64,000 nt of DNA from Panonychus citri (lineage: Eukaryota; Arthropoda; Arachnida; Trombidiformes; Tetranychidae). Position 1 is the first letter of the stretch, and each line of letters starts with the position of its first letter. The stretch lies in the NCBI RefSeq assembly GCF_014898815.1, contig NW_026515406.1, positions 1,240,001 through 1,304,000 of the forward strand. The letters run 5' to 3'. The position numbers were made by a program, and so were the translations under genes. This document shows, in pieces, positions 23,501-35,171 of the stretch. Below the pieces are notes generated by a model, which saw only the letters and a list, made by a program, of their open reading frames with translations, was not told the DNA's origin and ran no database searches.

Positions 23501-26500
23501 AACACGATAATTAAGTTAAATTTTGGATAATTGTCTTCATTTGATGAAGGAAATTGATTCCACTCATGAATATGTGTTAATATCGATTCTCACCTTGATT
23601 GTTTTTTAATCATTTCTTTTCATTTTCTTAGTATACATCTGATATTCCGTATGAATTTTATCCTGAGTTGTGGCCTTCTAATCAACAAAGATCACCTTCA
23701 CTCAAGGGTAAGGTTGACGAAAGTGATGATTTAAGTTCATCGGATGTACTTTTCCAAGTATTAGCGACCAAAATTGCTAAACTCTTGAAATCAGAATCAA
23801 ATGAACATAATCCTCAACGAAAACGCGTTTTGGTTAAGCGAAATCATCGAAGTGGTTTATCAGGTAGTCCAAGTGCTGGAGGTAATCATCGAGCTCGATC
23901 TTCGAGAGTAGCACCACATTTGTCAGGTAAACCGCATCTTCGAACAAACAACAAACCAATAACCGATTCGAAACACCGATTGTCGTCATCATCGTCACCG
24001 AACCATGGGCTTAGTGAAGATTCAAAATTAATTTCGAGAAAATTTGGAGATAGTAAGAAGGTTAAATTCAACAGGATTCCGTTAAAATCAACGCTCGTTG
24101 GTCATCAACCGGTCAAAGGTGATTTCGCTAAATTAGTGAATGGTAAAGCGGTTCATGTAGCACCAATGATGATCCATTCAAAAGTAATTAACTCAACTAT
24201 TCTAAATCATAAAGAATCGGACAAAATTAAGAAGAAACAACCATTCATTTCGAAAAATTTCCGTAAAACTGAGGCCACTACACATCGGAGTCCAACTCTT
24301 AACCGAAAAGAGAAACGAGACTCTAACCCTTTAGGTCTCCAATCAAAGAGTATGAAAGAGTTTTTCAATGAGATCGATTTACCGAAAAGACCTAAAAGCT
24401 TAGCTAAAAGATCAATTTCTTCCCGATCTCCGGGTGATTCCATTGATTTTGGATTGAGACAAGATGATGATTCGATTGATGGTTACATTAGTAACGTTAA
24501 TGACTCGGATGATGATGATGATGATGATTCTCTTGATGGGAATAATGGTGGACGAGGAGAGGCTGATATTGAATCAGAAATTAATGAAGGTGAATTTAGA
24601 TCATCATCACCAATGGTACTTCAATCAAATCCATGGTTAGTTGATGAAGCAACTCGAACATTAATGAGATCGTTGACAGTTAAACGACGGAAAAGAGGAA
24701 ACATCAACAATCAAGATGATCAATTGACATTAATTGGTTACGATGATGATGAAGAGATGAGAACCTCTCCCACCACAACCACCACCTCAATAGGAGATAA
24801 AGATGAGGATGTTCATTCAAATAGTAAAAATAGTAATTATGACCAATTGAAGATAAATGAGATCGATGAATCGACAACTAGTTCATCAGGTAAACCACAA
24901 TTAACGGAGATCATTGAATTTGAAGATATCGATGAGATTCCGCAAGAATCGTCAAGAAAGATGGTGTCACCTTGACCGAAGGTCACCCGGATATTGATCA
25001 AGACGAAAACGACAAAATTAACAATGAGAAAAGATCAAACCAAGAATTAATAAGCAATGGATCACAATTAAAATCGACCATAGTAGTTAAAAGTCTTGTA
25101 GATGGATTAGATTCTGATGGAGACAATGAAACACTTTTGGAAGAGGATTTTTCTGAAGGATTAATTTCCATTGGTGATCTTGATGATTTAGACAAATTGA
25201 ACAAAAATAATTCACAATTAAACAGTAAAAACAATGATGATGATGATATGAATGATAAAAATAACAGTAAACCAACTGATCCAATTGGATCAACTTCACC
25301 ACCAACATGGTTGACCATTGTTGATGTAGATCAGATCAATGGAGCTGATGATCAAATTGTCAATGGTTCTATTGATTCTGATGATCAATTGTTGATGGAA
25401 ACAATTAGCAAAGGTCTTTATGTTAACAATAAACGTAAACGCAGTATAACGGGTGATCCCTATTTCGGTAAAGTTGGTGGTCAGGAACCATCGTCATTAT
25501 CGTTACCGGTGTCATCGTTGGTCGCTCAAGAAGCGGAAAAATTTATTGATGTAGATGATAAACTGGAGCGAATTGAGGAAACCTTAATTTTGGAAGCTTT
25601 AGATTTGATTAAGGGAAATCTTAATGGTCAAACTGGTCAATTAGTGTCCGATGATGATAACTTTAAACGTCGAATTGAGTCCCGATTAAATGCCGCTTAT
25701 GATTTGGAGGATATGAGATTAGCTCTAACTGATTTACATAAGATAATGCAGAAAATTTCAAACGAAGATGAAAATAATGATGAAACTATTGATCGACAAT
25801 TGGATAATTACAATGAAATTGACGATGGACCTGAGGGTCAAGAGGTTTTCCTTGATTCCATTGATAAACTTTCCATCTCTACTAAATTGGATTCTGAAGA
25901 TGGTGATGAAGATGATGGTCAACAGAATCTCAAAGGTGATACTGGAATAAGAAACAAAGAAATTGGTCATCTGAAAATCTTCCCATCAAATTTAACTCCA
26001 ATTAATCATCGTCATCCAACAACAATTAACAAAAATCATCATTTAAATCAAATTAAAATGGGTATGTTGAAATCTCATTTCCTTTGATTATTGATTGTTA
26101 ACCTTGACCAATGTTGATTACCATTTAATTGATGAAATGTATGATAATTTGGGTTGATTACCATTTGATTAACTTAAATTGTCAATTACCATTAATCAAT
26201 CACTAATCACATTTCCATCTTTACCAATAAGCTAATCAGCTAAAAGGTGACAATCAAGTTTTATTGCTTTTCAAGATTGTCAATTGGTTAACTGTTGTAA
26301 TGATTTTAATTGTCGGCTGATTGATTTGATTTTTGTTTCTTTCTGTTTAATTGTTCAGATGAATGTCCAGCAGTTCGAGCACTGACCACTGATTGTTCAA
26401 CCGTTAAAGATGTTGTCCCTTTTGGTTCATTGGAAAAGATTTTCGGACAAGCTTGTAATTGGCATGAAGTTTGTTATTCATGTGTAAGTTTCAAGAAAAC

Positions 26501-28558
26501 TGACCAATGGTCAACAATTTTCTATCCTTTTCTAAGTATCTAAATAATTCATTAATAGATTAGTATGTAAGTAAATTCATCCAATATAAAGAATCAATTG
26601 AATGTCAATTGTTTATTCTGTTTCGATATTGTCAATCACTCGAATGGTAATCTAATTATATTAGCCGATATTTGAACATTCTGATGACCTTAATCAAAAA
26701 TTGCAATTGATTATCTAAATTCAATTAGTTGATATAAATTAATATTTGAAACATAATATTGAAAATGTGAATATAATAGTTAATTTGTTAAACTATCAAA
26801 ACTTTTAATTGGAATTAGTTGAGTTCAATTTTTTGGGAGAATTTTTTTCATTGATTGAATTCAATTCAATTAAATCATCGTCATGGTTATTTGATAAAAT
26901 CTAATCATTTGTGTCCACTTAATCTAGAATCGTAATTATTATGTATCATAGATAAATCATTGCAATTTATTCTGATTTCATTTATTTTCCCTGAAAATAT
27001 TTTCCATTCCTTGTGACTTGAATTCTGTGTTGATATTCATTAGTTTATTTCAGAATTGAAGAGAAAAACATTTTTTATCAATTTGTCTTCTTCATCCATC
27101 ATCTTCATCTTCAGAACTTTGGTCTCTCTCTCTCTCATTTTGCTGAGTAAATAAATTGAATAAACATGTTCATGTTCATCTTATTCTGGAGATAAATAGA
27201 ACAAAAAATTGTGAGAGAAGATGAAGAAAAGATGAGAAGAAAAAAGTTCTGAAGATTCTGAGGATTCTGAGGATGTCGAAAATGTGATCGAATATTAATA
27301 TTACCATTTACCTGTAGAAAATTTTTACCTCAGTTAATCTTTACTCTTGATTGTTGTGTATAGTTAATCTAACATTTATTATTCTCAGTTAATCACTTTT
27401 CTATTATCACCACAACGATAATAACAATACATCAAATGAGGTGAATAAATTTATTCCGGTTAATTACAATGTCCATGAATTTAATTAACTATTAAACGAT
27501 AAACAATTACCTGTTGTTGTTGACTCTTTCTGATTATTTCGCCTTCATTTGCTTTATTAACTATTCATATCAATAATTATCACTGTTTAATCTTGGGGTT
27601 GTTTAATTAAATCATCGGATGATTTGCTTAATTGTGATAACAATTTCCATACGTTGGGTCTTTCATTTTATCTCATTAACTTGAGTCTTTTCATTTGATC
27701 ATCGAAAGTTGATCAAATCTTATTGATTATTTTTTCTCATGAATAATTAACACAATTCAGACAATCTAGCAAACAATCAAACAGCAATTTAATCAATCAT
27801 TTATTATCCTGAGAAAATCATTATATTGTTTGTCTGGTTATCCTTTCCAACCATTAACATGATTTACTTTCTTTGATATGTTGAGATAAGTTAATTTTAA
27901 TTCACTGGACATCATTAATCAGATGACAATCAAAATAAGAAAAACATAATCAACTTGATGACAATTGAAATCTATTTTTGCCAAAAAAAGATGAGGATGG
28001 AGAGAGAGAGAGATAATTTATCAAGGTTATCAAGTGACAATCTAAATTGATTGAATTGTTAACTGTAAATTGTATTTCTGTGATTGTTAATCATCTTTAC
28101 CTTAATCACCGAAATGGTTAACAAGGTTAACTAAATAATAATAAACCGTTGATTTGACATTCGTACGTTAATCATCATTATATATCAAGAACAATTATTT
28201 TCGTCAACAGGAAGATGAAAACTTTCATGATTAACTTAATTTCTAGCAATTTAACTTTAGATTTTGCTTGTTTATATTATTGGAGAAAATTTTTAATTCT
28301 AATTGTTGGTTGATCTTTTTTTTGTTCATTTGATTTCAGGGTGAATTGTTTGGACTTTTGTCAAGCGATTGTGACATGGGATTCCTGGAGCAAAGTCGCC
28401 TTGCTTGTAACGATTCGGCCTCATGTGAGACCGCATCTCGATTGATCTTAATGCCGTTAAAATCCCGACGCACTTTTTACAAACAAAAAGTACCTTCGAT
28501 CTGCTATCAACAACCTTGCATCGAAAACTTTTTACTCCAATCAAGGCGAAAACGTTAA
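17593..28558 (+). CDS. Large secreted acidic precursor with PLA2-like C-terminal cysteine domain; one frameshift
   Basis: Exons 17593-18096, 23632-26061, 26359-26483 and 28340-28558. An N-terminal hydrophobic stretch (FMVPLIVQLLII) acts as a likely signal peptide. A very long Asp/Asn/Ser-rich middle follows, with several dibasic or tetrabasic sites (NKRQ, QRKRV, VKRRKRG, NKRKRS), as in processed precursors. The last about 110 residues hold ten or so cysteines, with the pattern CNWHEVCYSCG, then CDMGF and further cysteines, resembling the active-site helix of secreted phospholipase A2 (usually CxxHDxCYxxCG), but with Glu in place of Asp and no obvious calcium loop. So it is probably a non-catalytic PLA2-like fold. 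The frame shifts by one base between 24936 and 24975; with one missing base restored the gene would encode about 1092 residues. The first intron is 5.5 kb, huge for this window. I do not recognise the family by name. Confidence 0.75.
18097..23631 (+). other. 5.5 kb first intron of the secreted precursor gene
   Basis: Begins with GTAAGA after codon 168 and ends in TTTCTTAG. Very AT-rich and filled with recurring short words such as TTAATTGTT, GATTAA and CAATTA on both strands. A CT microsatellite is at 23153-23172. No supported gene on either strand. Confidence 0.65.
23153..23172. repeat. (CT)n microsatellite
   Basis: About ten CT units inside the large intron. It creates part of a spurious open frame at 23027-23239. 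Confidence 0.8.
26484..28339 (+). other. 1.86 kb third intron of the secreted precursor gene
   Basis: GTAAGT to TTTCAG, phase 0, separating CYSC from GELFG in the PLA2-like domain. AT-rich. A 12-base inverted repeat (CTTCAGAACTTT near 27111, AAAGTTCTGAAG near 27244) flanks GA/CT-rich DNA. No gene seen. Confidence 0.6.
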
Positions 28559-29763
28559 TTGTTTGAATGATCATCGTCACAATTTAAGCCTGAAATCATT
28601 TCCTTACAACTCATTTAACTTTCCTTTGCTAATTCCCGTTAATTGTTCATTATCATTCAACTAATTCAGTTTCTCCATATCTCATCCTAATCATTTATAT
28701 TGATGTTCATCTACAATTAGCTAATTGTTTAAGATTTTTATTCACATTTCGTTGAGTTAATCCTTCATCCATATTGATAATTAAAGTTTTAATTGAATTG
28801 TCATACTGATCTTCATTTTAATCAACTAATTTGATCGTTGAAATGTATAAAAATTTAAATTGTTTAATGTTTAAAACAATTAATATGAAATAATATCTAA
28901 TTGTTATGTAAGTTAAAGTTATTTTGAGATTTAATTGTAACTCTCAACAATTTGGATAAAAAATATGTAATCAAATTATTAGCATTTATTTAATTGTCTT
29001 TCATAATAATTAATTATTATCATCATCATGTTAATCATCAATCAATTGCCATTGAAACAACAATTTATTTAAATTGTTTTCTGTTCAACAATTTATTTAA
29101 ATGGATCACTTTTTTTTAATCACCAAATCTAATTTAAATCCTTTCAGTTATAATCATAATTATAATCAACTGTCACAATTAAATATTTATATTATTTATC
29201 ATTGTCTCGCTAATCTGTGATTTTAATTTAAAACAATTAAAACTAATTAAAAACAAAAAAGAATCTCAATTAAATTAGAATTGATTATCTCACAAAGTTC
29301 AAACAATTAACAATCAATATCAAACTTATACACAAATTTAATCACTTCCATGATTAAATCACAATTTCTAATCAACTTAACCAAAACAATTAAAAAGTTT
29401 TATCGATTAACCTTAATTGTTGAAAATTTAAATTTCCAAATTATTAACCAATTTCGCTTACAATTCTGTTTAGACTAACATCGTTTCCTTCATTTTCCAT
29501 TTGTACAAAATTTCCAATTAATTTTTTCCATAATCAATTTAATTGTTTCAAACTTAAAATTAGAAATTAATTATTGATGAGAAAAAAATTTCTCAAAGAA
29601 AAAGAGTCGAATTTGCAGATTGTACTTAGGAAACGGTCCCTTAAAGAGTTTTTGTCAAAACTTCCGTTTCCTTCATATTGTTGGTTTTGTGTTTTTTATT
29701 GTAAAAGCAATTGTATCTTTGTTTTCTTTTGGTAATTGATTAAATTAAATTAATTGTTCAATT
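28559..29763. other. Intergenic, 3' flank of precursor gene and RpS5 promoter
   Basis: AT-rich with no significant open frame. The last about 130 bases contain pyrimidine-rich stretches (CTTCCGTTTCCTTC) of the kind found at ribosomal-protein transcription starts. Confidence 0.55.
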
Positions 29764-30649
29764 ATGGATGATTGGAATGATCAAGCTGTCTACTCAGCGA
29801 ACGCTGCTATTGGCGACCAACCCGAAATTAAGCTTTTCGGACGGTGGACAACAACCGATCTTGAGGTTTCTGACATATCTTTAGGTGTAAGTATTTTATT
29901 ATGATGTTGAATGTATATTGATTAGTTTTCTTGTGTATATTTGTTTATTGGTTGTTCTAATTTGATTGTTGTTTTTGTTTTTTGATTGGATTAGGATTAC
30001 ATTGCTGTTAAGGAGAAACATTCTCGTTATCTTCCTCATTCTGCTGGTCGATATGCTGCCAAGAGATTCAGAAAGGCACAATGTTTCATCGTGGAAAGAT
30101 TAACCAACTCAATGATGATGCATGGTCGTAACAATGGTAAAAAATTGATGGCCGTTCGCATTGTTAAACATGCTTTTGAAATTATTCACCTGCTCACCGG
30201 GGAAAATCCATTACAAATTTTAGTTGATGCGGTTATTAACAGTGGACCACGTGAAGATTCAACCAGAATCGGTCGAGCCGGTACAGTCCGTCGTCAAGCT
30301 GTTGATGTTTCTCCACTTCGAAGAGTTAACCAGGCTATCTGGTTACTGTGTACTGGTGCTCGAGAAGCCGCCTTTAGGAATATTAAGACAATTGCTGAAT
30401 GTCTAGCCGATGAGTTGATCAATGCCGCTAAGGTATTTATTCAGTTAACCTATTTTCTTTCATCCCTCAAACCATCAAATTAACATAATGTTCACACATT
30501 CTCTCTCTCTACCCTTTAATCTTTATTTTATTGTGGTCATAATTATAATCTGTTGATTTCTTTCTCCTTTTCTATCATAGGGGTCATCAAACAGTTATGC
30601 TATTAAGAAGAAGGACGAATTGGAACGTGTCGCCAAATCCAACCGTTAG
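29764..30649 (+). CDS. RpS5: Ribosomal protein S5 (uS7)
   Basis: Exons 29764-29886, 29995-30432 and 30581-30649 give 209 residues, near the usual 204. This 40S subunit protein binds the 3' domain of 18S rRNA and contacts the exit-site tRNA. The highly conserved blocks are present: [27 protein letters not shown]-like sequence (here with FIVERL), MMHGRNNGKKLMAVRIVKHA, GENPLQ, NSGPREDSTRIGRAG, RRQAVDVSPLRRVNQAIWLL and the C-terminal YAIKKKDELERVAKSNR. Short introns with clean GT-AG borders. A polyadenylation signal follows at 30736. Confidence 0.98.
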
Positions 30650-31765
30650 ATTTATTTAAAATACTATTCTGGATTTCTCAACATTCTAATGGCTGTTACA
30701 ATTACAATGTCCACTTAGATTATTGTGAATAATCAAATAAAAATGACTTCTTTCTATCATTATGTAGAAATACAAAGATCATTATCATTTCCTTTTTCCT
30801 TCCAGTTCCAATTAATTCCGATTGACTGATTTTCAGTTTAATCACAATCTCCAAGATAATCCCATCTTAATGATCATCTTTAACGATCCTCGGTGGTGAT
30901 TAAAGGTAACAATTACTTTTGACAATCGACCTTAAAAATTGTCATCCCATTTTAAATAGTTTCAATTTCAAAGATATAACTTTGATGATAAACAATTCGC
31001 GGTGTCACTTGTTCACTTTAACCCTTAATCGTAAACACGTTTAAATTGTTTCTGTTGCGTTTTGATAATCACTTCAATTGTCTTCCTTTTTTTCCCTCTA
31101 CTTTTGCTAATCAAATTTTCACCAAATAACTTGATTAGAATTGTTTATTTTCATATTTATTAATCAGAGCGTAATTTTCACCAGATTATTGGATCAACGG
31201 AAACTCATCTCATCATCAACTTGTTGATTGTTTATTTTGTTTCGTTTGGTTAATCATATCGACTCCCTTTTGATTTTCCAAGTTTAACCAGCAATTTACC
31301 AACAGTTAACAATTGACATCTCAAATGTCCAGATTGTCTTCGGATTAAATTGTAAACAATTTAAATTTTGCGTTTCTCAATCATTCAGTTCAACCTTACG
31401 AAGTGACCAATCTAAAGATCAACTGTCTTTTTAATTGTCATCTCTTTTAATAGAAACAATGAAATCGGTTTAATTGTTGATTTAATTTCGTTATGTGCTT
31501 GATTCTCAAAAATTTTCATATTTTCACCAATTCGTTTGATCAATGGTTCGATTTGATTTCATCTTTAATTGTATTTGTTAAACATGAACCTTGATGAGAA
31601 TAACCAATGGACTTACACCATTGGAATTTAATTGAATAAGTTGAACCTTTTAAAGTGGAACAATTAAACATTACAATTATCTGATTTGTTGCTTTTCGAA
31701 AATTGATTGTGTTTTAATTGCGTTGATTCTGTTAAATCAAACTAATTAATTTTATATAAAAAACG
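30650..31765. other. Intergenic between RpS5 and secreted Pro/Asn-rich gene
   Basis: Contains the RpS5 3'UTR and the upstream region of the next gene. AT-rich, no open frame of note, no RNA gene recognised. Confidence 0.6.
30736..30741 (+). promoter_or_regulatory. Polyadenylation signal of RpS5
   Basis: AATAAA 87 bases after the RpS5 stop codon, the expected distance for a short ribosomal-protein 3'UTR. Confidence 0.6.
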
Positions 31766-34040
31766 ATGTTTATTGGATCAAACATTGTGTTTCTTTTGTG
31801 TTTAATTGTCACAATTATCTTATCGTTGATGATTGAAATTGTTTCGACCGGTGAGAGGACCACATCAAACACTATTGTGATACAAAGTGGCGGTGGACAC
31901 GATGACCACGACGATGACGAACGGATAGTTTACACAACAATCCCGATACCGATTCCACTTCAATTGCAAAAAAAGTCGATCGGTAATCCAAGTTATTTGT
32001 ACCCGTAAGTATTAATAGTCCATTAACCTGATTCCATGATCAATAATCGCTCCTTCTAGACTATTTTGATTATCCTTTAATTGTTGTGATGATCATCATT
32101 TGTTGACTGGTAGAGATGCGAACAATTTCCTGGTTGTTAATTATTCCAATGTGCGAATCATTAATCGATCTTTTGTTCTAAAATTTATTTCTTCTAAAAG
32201 AATCCATTCAGATCCATCGTTACCGAGTTTTCGATTAACCCAAAGGTCAATCATTCATGTTCCATCACCAGCTCCCCATTTACAACCACCGACGCCGAGT
32301 AACTTTTTCAACAGATTTCGAACTGTTCCTCCCGATAATCATTATCCACTTGCACCCAGTCACCCTAATTATCGTCATCAATTACAAATGCACCCTTCAC
32401 CAAATGAACGGGCATCAAATCCTATGCCCGCTCCACCTCAACAACTACCACCACCTCCTCAATCGCCTTCTCTGGTGCCATTGCCACCACCGCCACCACC
32501 ACCTCCACTTGGTGCACTTATCCCACCACCGCCTCCGCCACAAATGCATTTATCTCAATCTCGACCATCAGTGGCCACTAACCCGCCATCGTTTTTCCCT
32601 CCTCTCCAACCGATGCCAAACACCGCTCAAGTTTCTGAGCCTGATAATCGTTTTTATAGTTTACACGAACCTTGGCCACCGGCTTATTCGAACACCAATA
32701 AAAACAGTCTCAAAATGTCCACTTCCGGTGAAGTGGAAGGAGGAGAAAATCCCGTTTACGATGATAAAAATTCCGCTGGAAATGGAAACAATCAGGGAAA
32801 CAATAACATGGCCGACGAAGGTCGTGACGAGGGAAGAGGCGAAGGCAATAGTGTTGAATATCCAACCGACGAACAAGATTATCAAAATAATTACGATAGA
32901 CCAGATTACGGAAACAATAATGATTATCGTGAGGATTATCAACGAAAGCCCAATGATGGAGGTGGTGAATCAGGGGGAGGTGAACAAGGAACAGGAAATG
33001 AAACTCCAATGGCCGGGGGCGGAGGAGAAGGTAATCCAAATGGAGATGATTATTATCAAGAATTTCAAACTGCTCGTGATTATCATGATTATCAAATTAA
33101 ACCCGCGGTCGGTGAAGTTTTAAACCAAGCAAACCTTAATTTCCCTTCCGACTCTCAAGAAATAATTAACTTTCACAATCCAGGAGGATCAATTGATTAC
33201 CAGAATGTCCCTGGACAAGATCACATTTATAATGTTGTTAATCAACCAAATGATCAACAATCAATTCCAGTTGCAGCATCTCCTCAACAAGCTGATTACA
33301 ATCAAGGTGATTATGGTGATGATTATAATGGACAAGGGACAAGCGGTGAACAATCAGAGGAAAACAATAATAATAACAACAATCAAAATAATCCAACAGA
33401 TGAAGATGAAGAAAATCAAAATAATTCTGTTGACAGATCATTTAATCCGATGATTCCCAAGCCAATGAATCAATTCACCGGTCAATTAACAACTCCAGGT
33501 CGTCTAATTGATTACCCAAACTCCAATTACAACAATTACAACAATCAACCATCAATGACTCCAATTGATTCAACACCAATGGTCTCAATCCCTCATAATC
33601 CTGGCACTGAGCCCGGAGTCCGACCTGATAACAATCAAGCCGCTCCAATAAATCAATTTGATCTAACGGGTGATCCATATTTAGATAATTACAATGATCG
33701 ATCTAAATCATCACCAATTAACTCAATGGAAAATCATATTGATAATCTTAACAACGGTGATTATGGTAAACGACATTATCCTTATAACTATCACAACAAT
33801 CAAATTAAACCATCACCTTCACCTTCACCTCCCGCTGATTATCATGATCAACCTAATGGTGAATCAACTCAACCAGCTAATTATGATTATAATAATAATT
33901 GGCAATCAGATCAAGATTACAATCAACCACCACAACCACAAACTCAATCATCATCATCATCATCAATCCCACCGCCCCAACAATCAGATTTGGACACACC
34001 AGTTGAACGTTATGATCAAGAGGATTGGGGACAATATTAA
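31766..34040 (+). CDS. Secreted Pro/Asn/Tyr-rich low-complexity protein
   Basis: Exons 31766-32004 and 32114-34040 give 721 residues. The N-terminus (FLLCLIVTIILSLMIEIVSTG) is a signal peptide or membrane anchor. It continues with a short His/Asp patch, a proline-rich block with several runs of five or more Pro, then a long Asn/Gln/Asp/Tyr/Gly-rich region with recurrent DYxDDY, NYNNYNN and QPNDQQ type units, ending EDWGQY. No cysteine-rich or enzymatic domain is seen. The composition fits an extracellular matrix, cuticle, silk-like or glue-like structural protein, but that is inference. The acceptor at 32113 has a weak pyrimidine tract; the alternative acceptor near 32060 would hit a stop, so the one chosen is the only in-frame choice nearby. 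Confidence 0.75.
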
Positions 34041-35171
34041 TCACAACAATCAGAACAATTAACTTATCAAAAAGAAAAAGAAAATTGAAAAAATTTAATC
34101 AACTATTAATATAAATTGTACCAAAGTAATTATTTTTATGTTTATGTTTTATATTCAATCATTACATTAATTTAAAAAAAAAAGTTTTGATCATTAAAGT
34201 TTAATTGTTATAATTATTTATTAGCATTTAGTTCATTTAAATAAGTTCACCTCTGTTTCTATTAATTAAATAAAAATTTAATTGTTGAAACCAAAAGAAA
34301 GAAAACAAAATTAATTCAACTGATAATTACAAAATTTTAGATTTGATTGTGAATAGAAATAAAGAAATTGATTGTTCACCAATTCTTATGACAGAATTAA
34401 AAATAGAAAACAAAAGGAAAAACTAAATTAAATTTTTCAACAGAAAATTGATTAATAAATTTCTATAATTAACTTCACCGAGAGATAGAGACACAGAGGT
34501 AAATTAATATTTAAAAAGCTTTTACATTGAAATTGTGTGAAAAAAAATTGTGATTTAAATTGTTTCCGTCTCTCTCTCTCTCTGTGTGTGTGTTGTGGTA
34601 ATTAGTTGATTAAATTGATTGTGAATATGATTATAAATTATTATGCTTAGTAAATTAGTCGCAAATTTGTTGTATCATTTGAGAGACTCATTTATATGTT
34701 AATGATGATTATTGTTGGTGAATTTTTGTTTTCCATCTAAATTGTCATCTTGAAATGAAGGATAAATTAATCATTATTATCATCGTATTGATAATGATTA
34801 AAAGTGATCAAATATCAATTAGAATGAATGATAACAATTAACTTTTTCTCTGTTGTTTCTGTTGTTGATTCTCTATCTCTCTTCCTCTGTGGATTGGTTG
34901 AACACGATTAATTGTACAGATTAATTGCTGTTGAAATGAAAACAGTTCAAGTGATCAAATACTGTAATTAATTGTGTAAATATAAATATATAATTAAATA
35001 TTTATATCTCATCTTTTACACATCATCATTATCAATTGACATGGTCATTGTCATTGTCATTGTTGGATTTTTTGTTTCTTTTTAATTGTTTGGTTTTCCT
35101 AGTAATTATTTCCTAACTGCAACTTTTTGTTTCATTGTTTGTTTTCATTGGTGATTTTCAAATTTAGTTAA
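34041..35171. other. Intergenic between convergent genes
   Basis: 3' flanks of the secreted Pro/Asn-rich gene (plus) and importin-13 (minus). AT-rich, with a short CT/GT microsatellite near 34568-34592. No gene seen. Confidence 0.65.

Noticed and set aside
24890..24960. A 70-base intron that could remove the frameshift in the precursor gene
   Set aside because: The would-be acceptor (GTCAAGAAAG) has no pyrimidine tract, and the sequence removed is acidic coding sequence like its surroundings.
27080..27256. Possible long hairpin (12-base perfect arms CTTCAGAACTTT) resembling a small-RNA precursor
   Set aside because: The arms are about 120 bases apart, the intervening DNA is GA/CT simple sequence, and pairing beyond the 12 bases is poor.
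32257..34062. Several alternate-frame open frames up to 288 codons over the secreted Pro/Asn-rich gene
   Set aside because: They lie within the real coding exon, have compositions dictated by its repeats, and lack starts or splice context.
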